This document shows, piece after piece, positions 1-6,653 of a stretch of DNA of 26,009 nucleotides. This DNA is from CAXRDE01 sp964342365 (lineage in GTDB: Bacteria > Cyanobacteriota > Sericytochromatia > UBA7694). The stretch lies in NCBI GenBank assembly GCA_964342365.1, contig CAYFGW010000030.1, positions 1 through 26,009 on the forward strand, written 5' to 3'. The notes below the pieces were generated by a model. The model was not told where the DNA came from. It saw only the letters and a program-made list of their open reading frames with translations, and searched no databases. Numbering within the stretch: the stretch's first letter is position 1; every line of letters begins with the position of its first letter. The position numbers were made by a program, and so were the translations under genes.

Positions 1-1
1 C

Positions 2-490
2 GCCGAAGGTTTTCTGAGTTTCAATAACGGTGTAGATGGTGATCCTGTGGCTATCAAGCAAATCGCCACCGCTGACGGCCCTCGCTACGTGGTCACGGAC
101 GGTACCGGTAAAGAGGTCATGGTAGAAGACCCCAGTGCCGGTGGTGACCCCGTACTACAAGCCACTCCACGCTATATCGTTAAGTCTGACGGTACCATTT
201 ATGACCTGTTGGTGCACTCTCAGCCCGGCGGTACCGGACGCTGGAATATTGGCGATCCTACTGAGCCTTTCGGTGGACAGGGGGATCCCTATAACCCTGG
301 TGTAACCCAGATCACCATCGATAACTATGCCCGTCCCGTGGGACGGATAACCTTTAAGGCTAAAGAGGGTGCAACCCTCGCCCGTGCCCAGGATGAACTG
401 GGTCGATTGGGTAACTCCTTGCAGCTGCTGGTGCGTTTATTAGAATCTATCCAACAGGAAAGTCAGAGCTTTACCAGTATTATTAACTAA
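2..490 (+). CDS. C-terminal part of a large protein related to the giant protein at 16189-22287 (partial)
   Basis: The frame is open from the first base of the window, so this is the 3' end of a longer gene; the GTG at 47 has no ribosome binding site and is not taken as a start. About 162 residues are visible. They are rich in Gly, Asp and Pro with beta-type sequence, and end in a helical tail of about 38 residues (from KEGATLARAQDELG onward). No cysteine is visible. The segment PRYIVKSDGTIYD (bases 167-205) resembles PRYRVDSGGNIYD in the 2032-residue protein encoded at 16189-22287, so the two may be paralogues. I recognise no named family. A hairpin terminator follows within 30 bases, so this is the last gene of its transcript. 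The function is unknown; a surface or secreted structural protein is an inference from composition. Confidence 0.75.
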   Translation, partial: AEGFLSFNNGVDGDPVAIKQIATADGPRYVVTDGTGKEVMVEDPSAGGDPVLQATPRYIVKSDGTIYDLLVHSQPGGTGRWNIGDPTEPFGGQGDPYNPGVTQITIDNYARPVGRITFKAKEGATLARAQDELGRLGNSLQLLVRLLESIQQESQSFTSIIN

Positions 491-514
491 TATTTCATTG
501 GTGAATAAGTTAAC

Positions 515-542
515 AAAAAGGACGCTTAAAGCGTCCTTTTTT
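515..542 (+). terminator. Rho-independent terminator, probably bidirectional
   Basis: A 12-bp perfect stem (AAAAAGGACGCT, loop TAA, AGCGTCCTTTTT) ends in a run of T and starts with a run of A. It lies 24 bases after the stop of the gene ending at 490 and also faces the minus-strand lipoprotein gene ending at 600, so it can serve both. Confidence 0.9.
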
Positions 543-577
543 GATGGTTTTCTATGGTCTGTTACCCTTTTATCTCG

Positions 578-605
578 GGTGGGTATCAGGAGGTGGGTAT
601 CAGGG
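578..605. repeat. Tandem 14-bp duplication over the stop codon of the lipoprotein gene
   Basis: GGTGGGTATCAGGA at 578-591 is repeated at 592-605 with one change in the last base. On the minus strand each unit contains the CCTGATACCCACC string, and the copy at 592-605 holds the TGA stop (602-600) of the six-repeat lipoprotein. It looks like a replication-slippage duplication at the gene's 3' end. Confidence 0.8.
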
Positions 606-2738
606 AGTACCAAACTCGTTGGTGGGGTTATCGTTTTTGTTTACAAAAACCACGGGCGTGCTGGAAATAAAGGTAATGCGGTTAGCGCTACCGGGAGCAA
701 TGGCCTGTAAACGAATGAAAAAAGAACCCGTGGGCTTGGGCGTCTGATCCCATAAGAATTCGGGCAGGGTGCTTCCTCCGAGTGGTGTAAAGGGTCCTGC
801 AGTACTGCTGCTGTAAGCCCAGCCGTAGTTGAAGCTCCGACTGGAGCCTCTGAAGGTGCTAAAGAGACGCACGTTGTCTGTGGCCTCAATACGTCCATTG
901 GCGGGGTTGGTGCTAAACAAGGGGGTGGTTTCTGCTACGCTCACCAGTGGCGATGTGCTCACAAAAGAAAGCTGACTGTCGTTATCGATCACGGTGAGCT
1001 GTACAAAATAACTGCCCACCTGGGGGGGGAACCATTCCACCTGTTTTTGCTGGTTGTTGTTGAGGGTTTGTACCGGCTGAAACGGTCCTTGTGCAGAGGT
1101 GCTGTAAGCCCAACTGTAGCGCAGGCCGGGACGACTGATTTTTGAGTTCAGGGTGACCGATTCGCCCAATTGATACCTCACCTTACGGTTGCGCACTTCA
1201 ATCACGTCCGTTTGATCTGCCACAAACACCAACGGGTCAGCGGAGCTAAAGTTTGCCACAGTTCCGTCACTGCGGGTCACGCTGGCCCGTAAATAAAAGC
1301 GACCGGGGGTTTCCGGCGTCCAGGTAATGGTTTTTCCAGAGGCTGAAATCGGGTTAAAAGGCTGCTGCAAATCATTGCCAAAGCTCCAGTTAACCTGATC
1401 ACTTGTATTGGCAGCGGTCAGAGTCAGGGTAACGGTTTCACCTTTTTTGACATTGCCATCAGCAGGTTGTACCGTAAAGGTCTGATTGCTGTCTCTGGCA
1501 GAGACCAGTGTTTGATCGGAGGTATAAACCCGACTTTCTTCTGTTTCAGGATTAAAGACCCTGACCCGCATAAAAAATTCGCCCGTTAGCGGAGGCGTCC
1601 ACTCAATGCTAGCACCGGTTTCAGCAATGGCCTGAAAGGGGCCCTGAGGACTGAATCCGTAAAACCAGGTATAGGTGCTATTGGCAGTGGCGTTGGGTGC
1701 GGCAGCACTCAGGCCAATGGACTCGCCGCGTATCACCGTACCGTTAGCGGGTCGGGTGCTAATCACGTCACTGGCGGTAGCCACCAGTACTTCTGTGGCA
1801 GCGGTGGTATAGGTGGAAAGTCGTCCATTTTCGCGAGTTTGTAGGCGAATAAAATAGCTGCCCGCCATCGGGGGCTCCCACACAATACTGCGCCCCGTGG
1901 CGCCAATGGGCTGAAAAGGAGCCTGGGGGGAGGTGCCATAAAACCACTGAAAATCCGTTTTTTCGGGAGTGTCTCTGTATTCAGGCAAGTTCATGGTGAG
2001 CCTGACACTGTCTCCGGCGATAATGGAGCCGCTGACGGGTTCTGTTTGCACAATGTTATCGGGGGCTTCCACGTATACCTGAGGCACGGGGCTCACATAT
2101 TCTGAGGTGTCCTGAGTATTTGTGTCGGTTAACGTGAGTTGGATATAGTAGCTGCCGGGACGCTGGGGCTGCCATTCTATACTCTCACCACTGCCCGTCA
2201 GGCTTTCGAAAGGCCCGGCGGCCGTGGGGCCCGCTTGCCAGGAAAAGCGGTACGTTCCTTCTTCTTGCACATTGGCTTTTAAATTCACCCGTGTGCCGAG
2301 GGTAATGTTTTGCGAGGGGCTCACAGTAATTGGGTTGGCTGCCAGTGTGGCGAGATTGCCCGCTTGCAAAAGGACGGGAAGCGTAGTGCGGTTATCGCCC
2401 ACCAGGAGTACGCTCAGTTCGTTATTGCTATTGAAGCTGCGGTTGGTGTTTAGCGGAAAAATAAAAGAGCCGTCTGCTTGTTTTACCGCGGATACTGTGC
2501 TCCTCGAACTGTCGAAAATGACTTCCAGAGACTCCGCATTGCGCAGTCCTTCCGGCAACTTACCGGGGTCAAGGATTTGCACCTGACCTGCCTGTTGAAA
2601 AGTGGCGGGTGTTAAATTAACCCGTAGGTTGATGGGAGCCCGGCCGGTGTTGGTGACCAGTGGAGACGGAGAATCACAGGCACTCAGGTTCAGGCTTAAG
2701 CTCAGGCAAAGGGTGGCGGTCAGTAAAATTTTATTCAT
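600..2738 (-). CDS. Lipoprotein with six tandem Ig-like repeats
   Basis: The 712-residue product starts with a lipoprotein signal: a lysine at position 3, a hydrophobic stretch and a lipobox LSAC with the acylated Cys at 21. After an N-terminal domain of about 120 residues come six tandem modules of about 92 residues. Each follows the pattern W/Y-x-Y-G-x-S-x-x-GPF-x-P-I, then I-x-W-x-PP-x-x-G-x-YFIRL, then S-x-L-V-x-V. The pattern resembles Ig-like or triple-tyrosine beta-sandwich modules; I cannot name the family more closely. Repeats differ enough to be old duplications. The protein is probably anchored to a membrane and extends outward as a rod, suiting adhesion or a binding scaffold (inference). 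It follows the DUF423 gene on the same strand after a 74-base gap. The ATG start has no strong Shine-Dalgarno sequence, but it fits the signal peptide. Confidence 0.88.
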   Translation of the reverse strand: MNKILLTATLCLSLSLNLSACDSPSPLVTNTGRAPINLRVNLTPATFQQAGQVQILDPGKLPEGLRNAESLEVIFDSSRSTVSAVKQADGSFIFPLNTNRSFNSNNELSVLLVGDNRTTLPVLLQAGNLATLAANPITVSPSQNITLGTRVNLKANVQEEGTYRFSWQAGPTAAGPFESLTGSGESIEWQPQRPGSYYIQLTLTDTNTQDTSEYVSPVPQVYVEAPDNIVQTEPVSGSIIAGDSVRLTMNLPEYRDTPEKTDFQWFYGTSPQAPFQPIGATGRSIVWEPPMAGSYFIRLQTRENGRLSTYTTAATEVLVATASDVISTRPANGTVIRGESIGLSAAAPNATANSTYTWFYGFSPQGPFQAIAETGASIEWTPPLTGEFFMRVRVFNPETEESRVYTSDQTLVSARDSNQTFTVQPADGNVKKGETVTLTLTAANTSDQVNWSFGNDLQQPFNPISASGKTITWTPETPGRFYLRASVTRSDGTVANFSSADPLVFVADQTDVIEVRNRKVRYQLGESVTLNSKISRPGLRYSWAYSTSAQGPFQPVQTLNNNQQKQVEWFPPQVGSYFVQLTVIDNDSQLSFVSTSPLVSVAETTPLFSTNPANGRIEATDNVRLFSTFRGSSRSFNYGWAYSSSTAGPFTPLGGSTLPEFLWDQTPKPTGSFFIRLQAIAPGSANRITFISSTPVVFVNKNDNPTNEFGTP

Positions 2739-2774
2739 AGTGCACTACTTTAGAATGGATTAGAAAAAGGTAAT

Positions 2775-2793
2775 TATTTTAGGTTCTAAAATA
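2775..2793 (-). other. AT-rich hairpin between the DUF423 gene and the lipoprotein gene
   Basis: TATTTTAG and CTAAAATA form a perfect 8-bp inverted repeat around GTT. On the minus strand it is followed by CCTTTTTC, so it could be a weak terminator or attenuator after the ferritin/DUF423 pair, or an operator for the lipoprotein gene whose ATG is 37 bases further on. The stem is almost all A-T, which makes a strong terminator unlikely. Confidence 0.4.
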
Positions 2794-2812
2794 TTAACAC
2801 AGGAACGCTTTT

Positions 2813-3190
2813 TTATACAGCACTTTTCCAGGCGGAGAGCAGAAATAATATCCAGCCAATGAGCATAAAAACGCCGCCCACGGGGGTGACAGCACCCCAG
2901 ATTTTGACTCCTGAGGCCACCAGTATATAAAGACTTCCCGAAAAAATGACGCTGCCGATGAAAAAGCACATTGCGCTTTTACCCCAGCCGCCCGCGGGCA
3001 ATTGAAGCGCCAGAATGCCCGTGCCCAGCATGGCCAGAGCATGATACATCTGATAGCGCACACCGGTTTCAAAAATGGCAAGCATCTCCGGAGACAACCT
3101 GGACTTGAGCGCGTGAGCACCAAAGGCGCCCAGCACCACACTCAAAAAGCCCAGAGCCCCCGCCAGTGTGAGAATGATTCTGGGAGACAT
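2813..3190 (-). CDS. DUF423 family inner-membrane protein (YgdD-like)
   Basis: The 125-residue length and sequence fit the DUF423 family of small four-helix membrane proteins found across bacteria. Hydrophobic segments lie near residues 5-24, 45-65, 70-92 and 98-120. The family landmarks GAFGAHAL (residues 21-28), a conserved TGVRYQMYHALA stretch and G-x-VTPVGG near the end are present. The molecular function of the family is not established. Its ATG overlaps the stop of the upstream ferritin-like gene in the string TAATG (3192-3188), so the two are probably translated together. No separate promoter is visible. Confidence 0.92.
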   Translation of the reverse strand: MSPRIILTLAGALGFLSVVLGAFGAHALKSRLSPEMLAIFETGVRYQMYHALAMLGTGILALQLPAGGWGKSAMCFFIGSVIFSGSLYILVASGVKIWGAVTPVGGVFMLIGWILFLLSAWKSAV

Positions 3191-3678
3191 TATTCACTGT
3201 CCATGCGCGCAGAAAAAGCGCTCAAATCGCCGGGCTTACGCAGCATTTTGTCCACTTCAGAAGCATGTTTGATTTCTTCATGAATCATGCGTCGGGCATA
3301 TTCTTCTAATGCAATAGAGCGGCCTTCTACCAGATCTAGCAGTTCGCGATACATGTTAATGGAGGCCTGTTCACTGCTCAGGGATTCGCGCATGATATCG
3401 CCGATATCGTGTTTGTGGGTTTCTAAGAGTGGGCCAATGCCCAGTGAAGGGTGCCCTCCCAGACTGGAAATCCACTCGCCCGCTTCCTGTGCGTGTAAAA
3501 TTGCCTCTGTGGCCTGCTCTCTGAGCCAGGAAACAATGGGAATACGACTGTACCCATAAACCATGAGGGAGTAATGGGTGTAGCGCACCACGCCCGCCAA
3601 TTCCATTTCCATAATGTGGTTGAGTAATTTAATGACGGCTTCAGAATCAAAATTTTCCTGATTTTCAATCATGAACAT
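3190..3678 (-). CDS. Bacterioferritin-like diiron protein
   Basis: The 162-residue product is an all-helical ferritin-like protein, the usual size for bacterioferritin. Candidate metal ligands are E26 (in MELAGVVRY), H62, E103 and the ExxH pair E135/H138. By eye against bacterioferritin, the residue expected three positions before H62 is A59, with a glutamate at E58 instead, so one bridging carboxylate is shifted or lost. No Met at the haem-binding position can be assigned with confidence. If active, it would oxidise and store iron in the cytosol. The ATG at 3678 has GGGAG nine bases upstream. It shares one base with the DUF423 start. A divergent promoter region separates it from the lipoprotein operon starting at 3783. 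Confidence 0.85.
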   Translation of the reverse strand: MFMIENQENFDSEAVIKLLNHIMEMELAGVVRYTHYSLMVYGYSRIPIVSWLREQATEAILHAQEAGEWISSLGGHPSLGIGPLLETHKHDIGDIMRESLSSEQASINMYRELLDLVEGRSIALEEYARRMIHEEIKHASEVDKMLRKPGDLSAFSARMDSE

Positions 3679-3706
3679 CGGATAGCTCCCGGTCTTTTTT
3701 TAATTC

Positions 3707-3712
3707 AGTATA
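3707..3712 (-). promoter_or_regulatory. Candidate -10 box for the ferritin/DUF423 genes
   Basis: TATACT on the minus strand lies 29 bases before the ATG at 3678. No good TTGACA-like box is seen 16-18 bases upstream, where the sequence is A-rich. It is back-to-back with an identical TATACT box reading the other way at 3749-3754. Confidence 0.4.
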
Positions 3713-3725
3713 CCCTGAGGCGTGT

Positions 3726-3754
3726 TTGTTTTCTTTAAAAAGAGCCTTTATACT
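3726..3754 (+). promoter_or_regulatory. Promoter of the lipoprotein-glutaminase operon
   Basis: TTGTTT at 3726-3731 and TATACT at 3749-3754 are 17 bases apart. The predicted transcript would start near 3761, giving a leader of about 22 bases with AAAGGAG (3771-3777) before the ATG at 3783. This argues against translation from the in-frame start at 3726, which lies inside the -35 element. Confidence 0.6.
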
Positions 3755-3782
3755 AGAGGCAAGAGATTTTAAAGGAGTCCCC

Positions 3783-4787
3783 ATGTCTATCTCTGTGTCT
3801 AATTTCATGTTTCATCAGCGTTTTTTGGCCATTGCCTTATCCGCAGCACTGGTGCTGCCCGCTTGTAAAAGCGGTGATTCTGAGCAAAATCAGTCTCGCG
3901 ACACTACCGCTCAGTCCCGTAATACCACCACCACGCGCACGGTATCTATTGAGCAAAAAGTGTCTGAGGGTCTTGACCTCAGTCAGTTACCTGAACTGGT
4001 AACCGAAGCGCAAAATGGCGAAGAACTAGAAGAAATTCTCAATACTTCCGGTGTAAACAATCTAGATATTAACGACGATAATAAAATTGATTATTTGAAC
4101 GTGGAAGAATTTCGTGAGGGGCCCAATCGTGGTTTTGCGCTATATACCAATGAAGACGGTCGCCGCACCGAAGTGGCTCAGGTGACCATCAGTCAGCAGT
4201 CGCAGACGGCGGATGTGACCGTACAGGGCAACCCCAATTATTACGGTCGTGATGCCCGTTATCAGTCCAGCTTTCCCATTGGTCAGGTCTTACTGGCGGG
4301 CTGGCTCTTTAATATGACTCGCCCCCGCTATTATCACTCCCCTTACTACTACGGAAAGTACCCGCGCTACTACCGGACCAGTTACCCCGTTTCTCGTACC
4401 ATGTATCGTAGTCGTGCCCGCAGTGGATTCCGGGTCAAAGGCTTGAAAAGTTCGCGCAGCAGAAACCGAACCCGGCCCAAAACCACATATAAATCCACCA
4501 CCACAAACGGTGCCAATGCCGCCAGCACCACCGGGAGCAAAAGCTCTTCTACGCGCTCTCTGAGCAATACTCAGGGCAAATCCTTTAGTACCACCACCAA
4601 AAAACGTCCCACCGGCAGCAGTGCCCGTTCCACCTCCAGTGGTTTTGGCAGTTCCAGCTCCCGCAAGTCCACCAGTAGTTTTGGTAGTTCCAGTTCTCGT
4701 CGTAAACCCAGCAGCAGCTTCGGAGGCTCCAGTTCTCGTCGCAAATCGAGTTTTGGCTCCAGTTCTCGCCGCCGGAGAAGACGCTAA
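3783..4787 (+). CDS. Lipoprotein with EF-hand-like motif and Ser/Arg-rich basic tail
   Basis: Start chosen at ATG 3783 because AAAGGAG sits five bases upstream and the product then begins with a lipoprotein signal; the open frame extends up to 3726 but crosses the promoter. The 334-residue product has a lipobox LPAC (acylated Cys 28). Residues 94-110 hold an acidic EF-hand/dockerin-like loop (D95, N97, D99, D103) in a D-x-N-x-D-x-x-I-DYL context. That context resembles a widespread group of unnamed exported proteins that also carry VA-x-V/I-x-I and V-Q-G-x-P-x-YYG strings. A Tyr/Pro/Arg-rich stretch (about 178-205) follows. The last 100 residues are Ser, Thr, Arg and Lys, with four near-repeats of SSFGSSSSRRK and a final run of six Arg. 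The tail could bind polyanions such as LPS, DNA or cell-wall polymers (inference). The stop abuts the next ATG (TAAATG). Confidence 0.85.
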   Translation: MSISVSNFMFHQRFLAIALSAALVLPACKSGDSEQNQSRDTTAQSRNTTTTRTVSIEQKVSEGLDLSQLPELVTEAQNGEELEEILNTSGVNNLDINDDNKIDYLNVEEFREGPNRGFALYTNEDGRRTEVAQVTISQQSQTADVTVQGNPNYYGRDARYQSSFPIGQVLLAGWLFNMTRPRYYHSPYYYGKYPRYYRTSYPVSRTMYRSRARSGFRVKGLKSSRSRNRTRPKTTYKSTTTNGANAASTTGSKSSSTRSLSNTQGKSFSTTTKKRPTGSSARSTSSGFGSSSSRKSTSSFGSSSSRRKPSSSFGGSSSRRKSSFGSSSRRRRRR

Positions 4788-5687
4788 ATGGAAAGTTTTG
4801 ACAATCTCGACTGGGATCAGTTGATGGATCTTGAAGCCAAACAAAGTGAGCCTCTTGAACTCAGTGACGCTGATGCCAAACGCTATCACCAGCGCACATT
4901 GCTCTACAAAATGGAACAGGGCTATGCTTTACCACTCATGCCAGAAGCTCACAGTGGTGTGGCTTTTTTACAGGACACTCTCAATGAGTTATTGGCTGAG
5001 GGCTATTTGGCCCCGGGTAGTACCCATTATGAACTCACCGCCGCGGGCCGCCAGGAGCTGGAAAACATGGGTGAGCAATACCATTCGCTGGTGTCTCATT
5101 ATGATGTTTTTGCAGAAGTGGACATTGACAATGGCTGCTTTCTGGAGCCGGGAGACGATCCTCAGGAAACCGTGATAATTGATGGTGAGGCTTATCCTCG
5201 CTTTATCGATTTACGGGTGGCGGTAATGCGCTTTAAAGGCATAGACCCCTTTGACATGGTATTTCTCAACTTACTGCGTGAAAACCGTATAGCCAGTAAA
5301 GACAACTGGGAATTTGACATGGCGCTGGGAAAATCTCTGTATGCGGAGTTAGAGGAAATCGTTAATTCTGCGTATACAGTGAAGGACCTGACGGATTTAC
5401 AAAAAACCAACGATGATGGGGAAATCCCCGGCAGTGATATTCTTAAAGATGTGATTGTGGCGGGCAACGCACTGAACCAGGAGCGAGCTGCCGCTGTCGC
5501 AGAATCGGCAAAACAACGGGCTTCGCAGCGCCCTGAAGTGAATGTGCAGGTGGTCAATAAACCCGTGCAGCAGCCGCTTTTTGTGGAACACCACTACGCA
5601 CCGACGGTGTACTACGAAGAATATTATGATCCCTTCTATGTAGAGCCCGCCTGGCGCCACCACAGATACCGACCGTGGTTTCATTAA
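4788..5687 (+). CDS. Uncharacterised protein between lipoprotein and glutaminase
   Basis: I do not recognise this 299-residue protein. It has no signal peptide or membrane helix, so it is probably cytosolic. Residues 1-35 are acidic. Around 63-95 an AFLQDTLNELLAEGYLAPG segment followed by YELTAAGRQELENM looks like the end of a winged-helix domain, whose hallmark is a YxLTxxGR wing. The middle part (110-200) mixes beta and helix with no known motif. The C-terminus (from about 262) is dominated by His, Tyr and Pro, with HH and YEEYYDP strings. The gene starts directly at the stop of the lipoprotein gene and its stop abuts the glutaminase ATG (TAAATG both times), so the three are almost certainly co-translated. 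A regulator or partner of the glutaminase is possible but unproven. Confidence 0.75.
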   Translation: MESFDNLDWDQLMDLEAKQSEPLELSDADAKRYHQRTLLYKMEQGYALPLMPEAHSGVAFLQDTLNELLAEGYLAPGSTHYELTAAGRQELENMGEQYHSLVSHYDVFAEVDIDNGCFLEPGDDPQETVIIDGEAYPRFIDLRVAVMRFKGIDPFDMVFLNLLRENRIASKDNWEFDMALGKSLYAELEEIVNSAYTVKDLTDLQKTNDDGEIPGSDILKDVIVAGNALNQERAAAVAESAKQRASQRPEVNVQVVNKPVQQPLFVEHHYAPTVYYEEYYDPFYVEPAWRHHRYRPWFH

Positions 5688-6653
5688 ATGCCTCTGGCTT
5701 CTGACACCATCCTGGACGTCCTGGACAGTATTTATACTCTTGTAAAACCCAACCAGGGAGGGCACGTGGCTACCTATATTCCTCAATTGGCCAAAGTGGA
5801 TCCCACCCGTTTTAGTCTGTCGGTGTGTTTTGTAAACGGTAAAAAACATAGCTGGGGTCACAGTGATGAAAGTTTTTGCCTGCAGTCGGTGTGTAAACCC
5901 ATCAACTACGCCCTGGCCCTTGAGCAGCATGGAGAAGCACAGGTGCATCGCCACGTGGGGTTTGAGCCCAGTGGTCACGTGTTTAATGCGTTGTCTCTGA
6001 ACCAAAAGGGGATTCCCCACAATCCGCTGATCAATTCGGGCGGTATTATGACCTGCAGTCTGCTTTACCCTGAGCTGAGCATGCCAGAGCGCTTTGATGC
6101 TTTAAATCGTCATTGGAACACTTTGTGCGGCGAATCTCCCGGCTTTGATAATGCGGTGTATCAGTCGGAGCGGATGACGGCCCATCGTAATTTTGCCCTG
6201 GCCTATTTTATGCAGGAGCAGCAGGCTTTTCCTGAAAAAACTGTGCTGGAAGACACGTTGGAACTGTATTTTCAGGCCTGTGCGTTAACCTCCAACACCG
6301 CAGCCCTGGCCCATGCTGCCGCAGTACTGGCTCACGGAGGACGTTTGCCCATTAGTGAAACGTCGGTGCTTAAGCCCCATACGGTGCGTAATGTGCTGAC
6401 ATTAATGGGCACCTGCGGCATGTATAATTACTCCGGAGAATTTGCATTCCATATTGGACTACCCGCCAAAAGCGGTGTGTCCGGCGCGCTGATGGTGGTT
6501 ATTCCTGGTGTGCTGGGCATGGCCATCTGGTCGCCCCCTCTGGATGATTACGGCAATTCCGTACGTGGTATTGCGGTGTGTCAACAGTTGGTGGAACAAC
6601 TGCCTTTACATCCTTACGAACGCTGGCCTTCTCTGGATTGGGAAAACGGTTAA
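5688..6653 (+). CDS. glsA: Glutaminase (serine-dependent beta-lactamase fold)
   Basis: The 321-residue product matches the GlsA family, which hydrolyses L-glutamine to L-glutamate and ammonia in the cytosol. It carries the catalytic S67-x-x-K70 pair in LQSVCKPINY. It also has N116 in NPLINSGG, E161 and N168 in the S-E-x-M-x-x-x-x-N stretch, Y194, and the Y246 to V264 segment containing SGEFAF-x-x-GLPAKSGVSG. These are the substrate-contact positions known in E. coli YbaS and B. subtilis glutaminase. Length is normal (about 305-330) and there are no ankyrin repeats. It is the third gene of an operon with a lipoprotein and an unknown protein, an unusual setting. There is no own ribosome binding site; translation is coupled through TAAATG. 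Its stop overlaps that of the convergent kinase gene. Confidence 0.93.
   Translation: MPLASDTILDVLDSIYTLVKPNQGGHVATYIPQLAKVDPTRFSLSVCFVNGKKHSWGHSDESFCLQSVCKPINYALALEQHGEAQVHRHVGFEPSGHVFNALSLNQKGIPHNPLINSGGIMTCSLLYPELSMPERFDALNRHWNTLCGESPGFDNAVYQSERMTAHRNFALAYFMQEQQAFPEKTVLEDTLELYFQACALTSNTAALAHAAAVLAHGGRLPISETSVLKPHTVRNVLTLMGTCGMYNYSGEFAFHIGLPAKSGVSGALMVVIPGVLGMAIWSPPLDDYGNSVRGIAVCQQLVEQLPLHPYERWPSLDWENG

Noticed and set aside
498..747. Short plus-strand frames after the first terminator
   Set aside because: They overlap the terminator and the end of the lipoprotein gene and show no start signals or domain.
3726..3782. N-terminal extension of the Ser/Arg-tail lipoprotein from a start at 3726
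   Set aside because: It would place the start inside the -35 box and bury the lipoprotein signal; ATG 3783 has a strong Shine-Dalgarno.
4290..4889. 199-codon open frame opposite the Ser/Arg-rich tail
   Set aside because: It is low complexity Thr/Gly/Ala produced by the repeated codons of the plus-strand gene.
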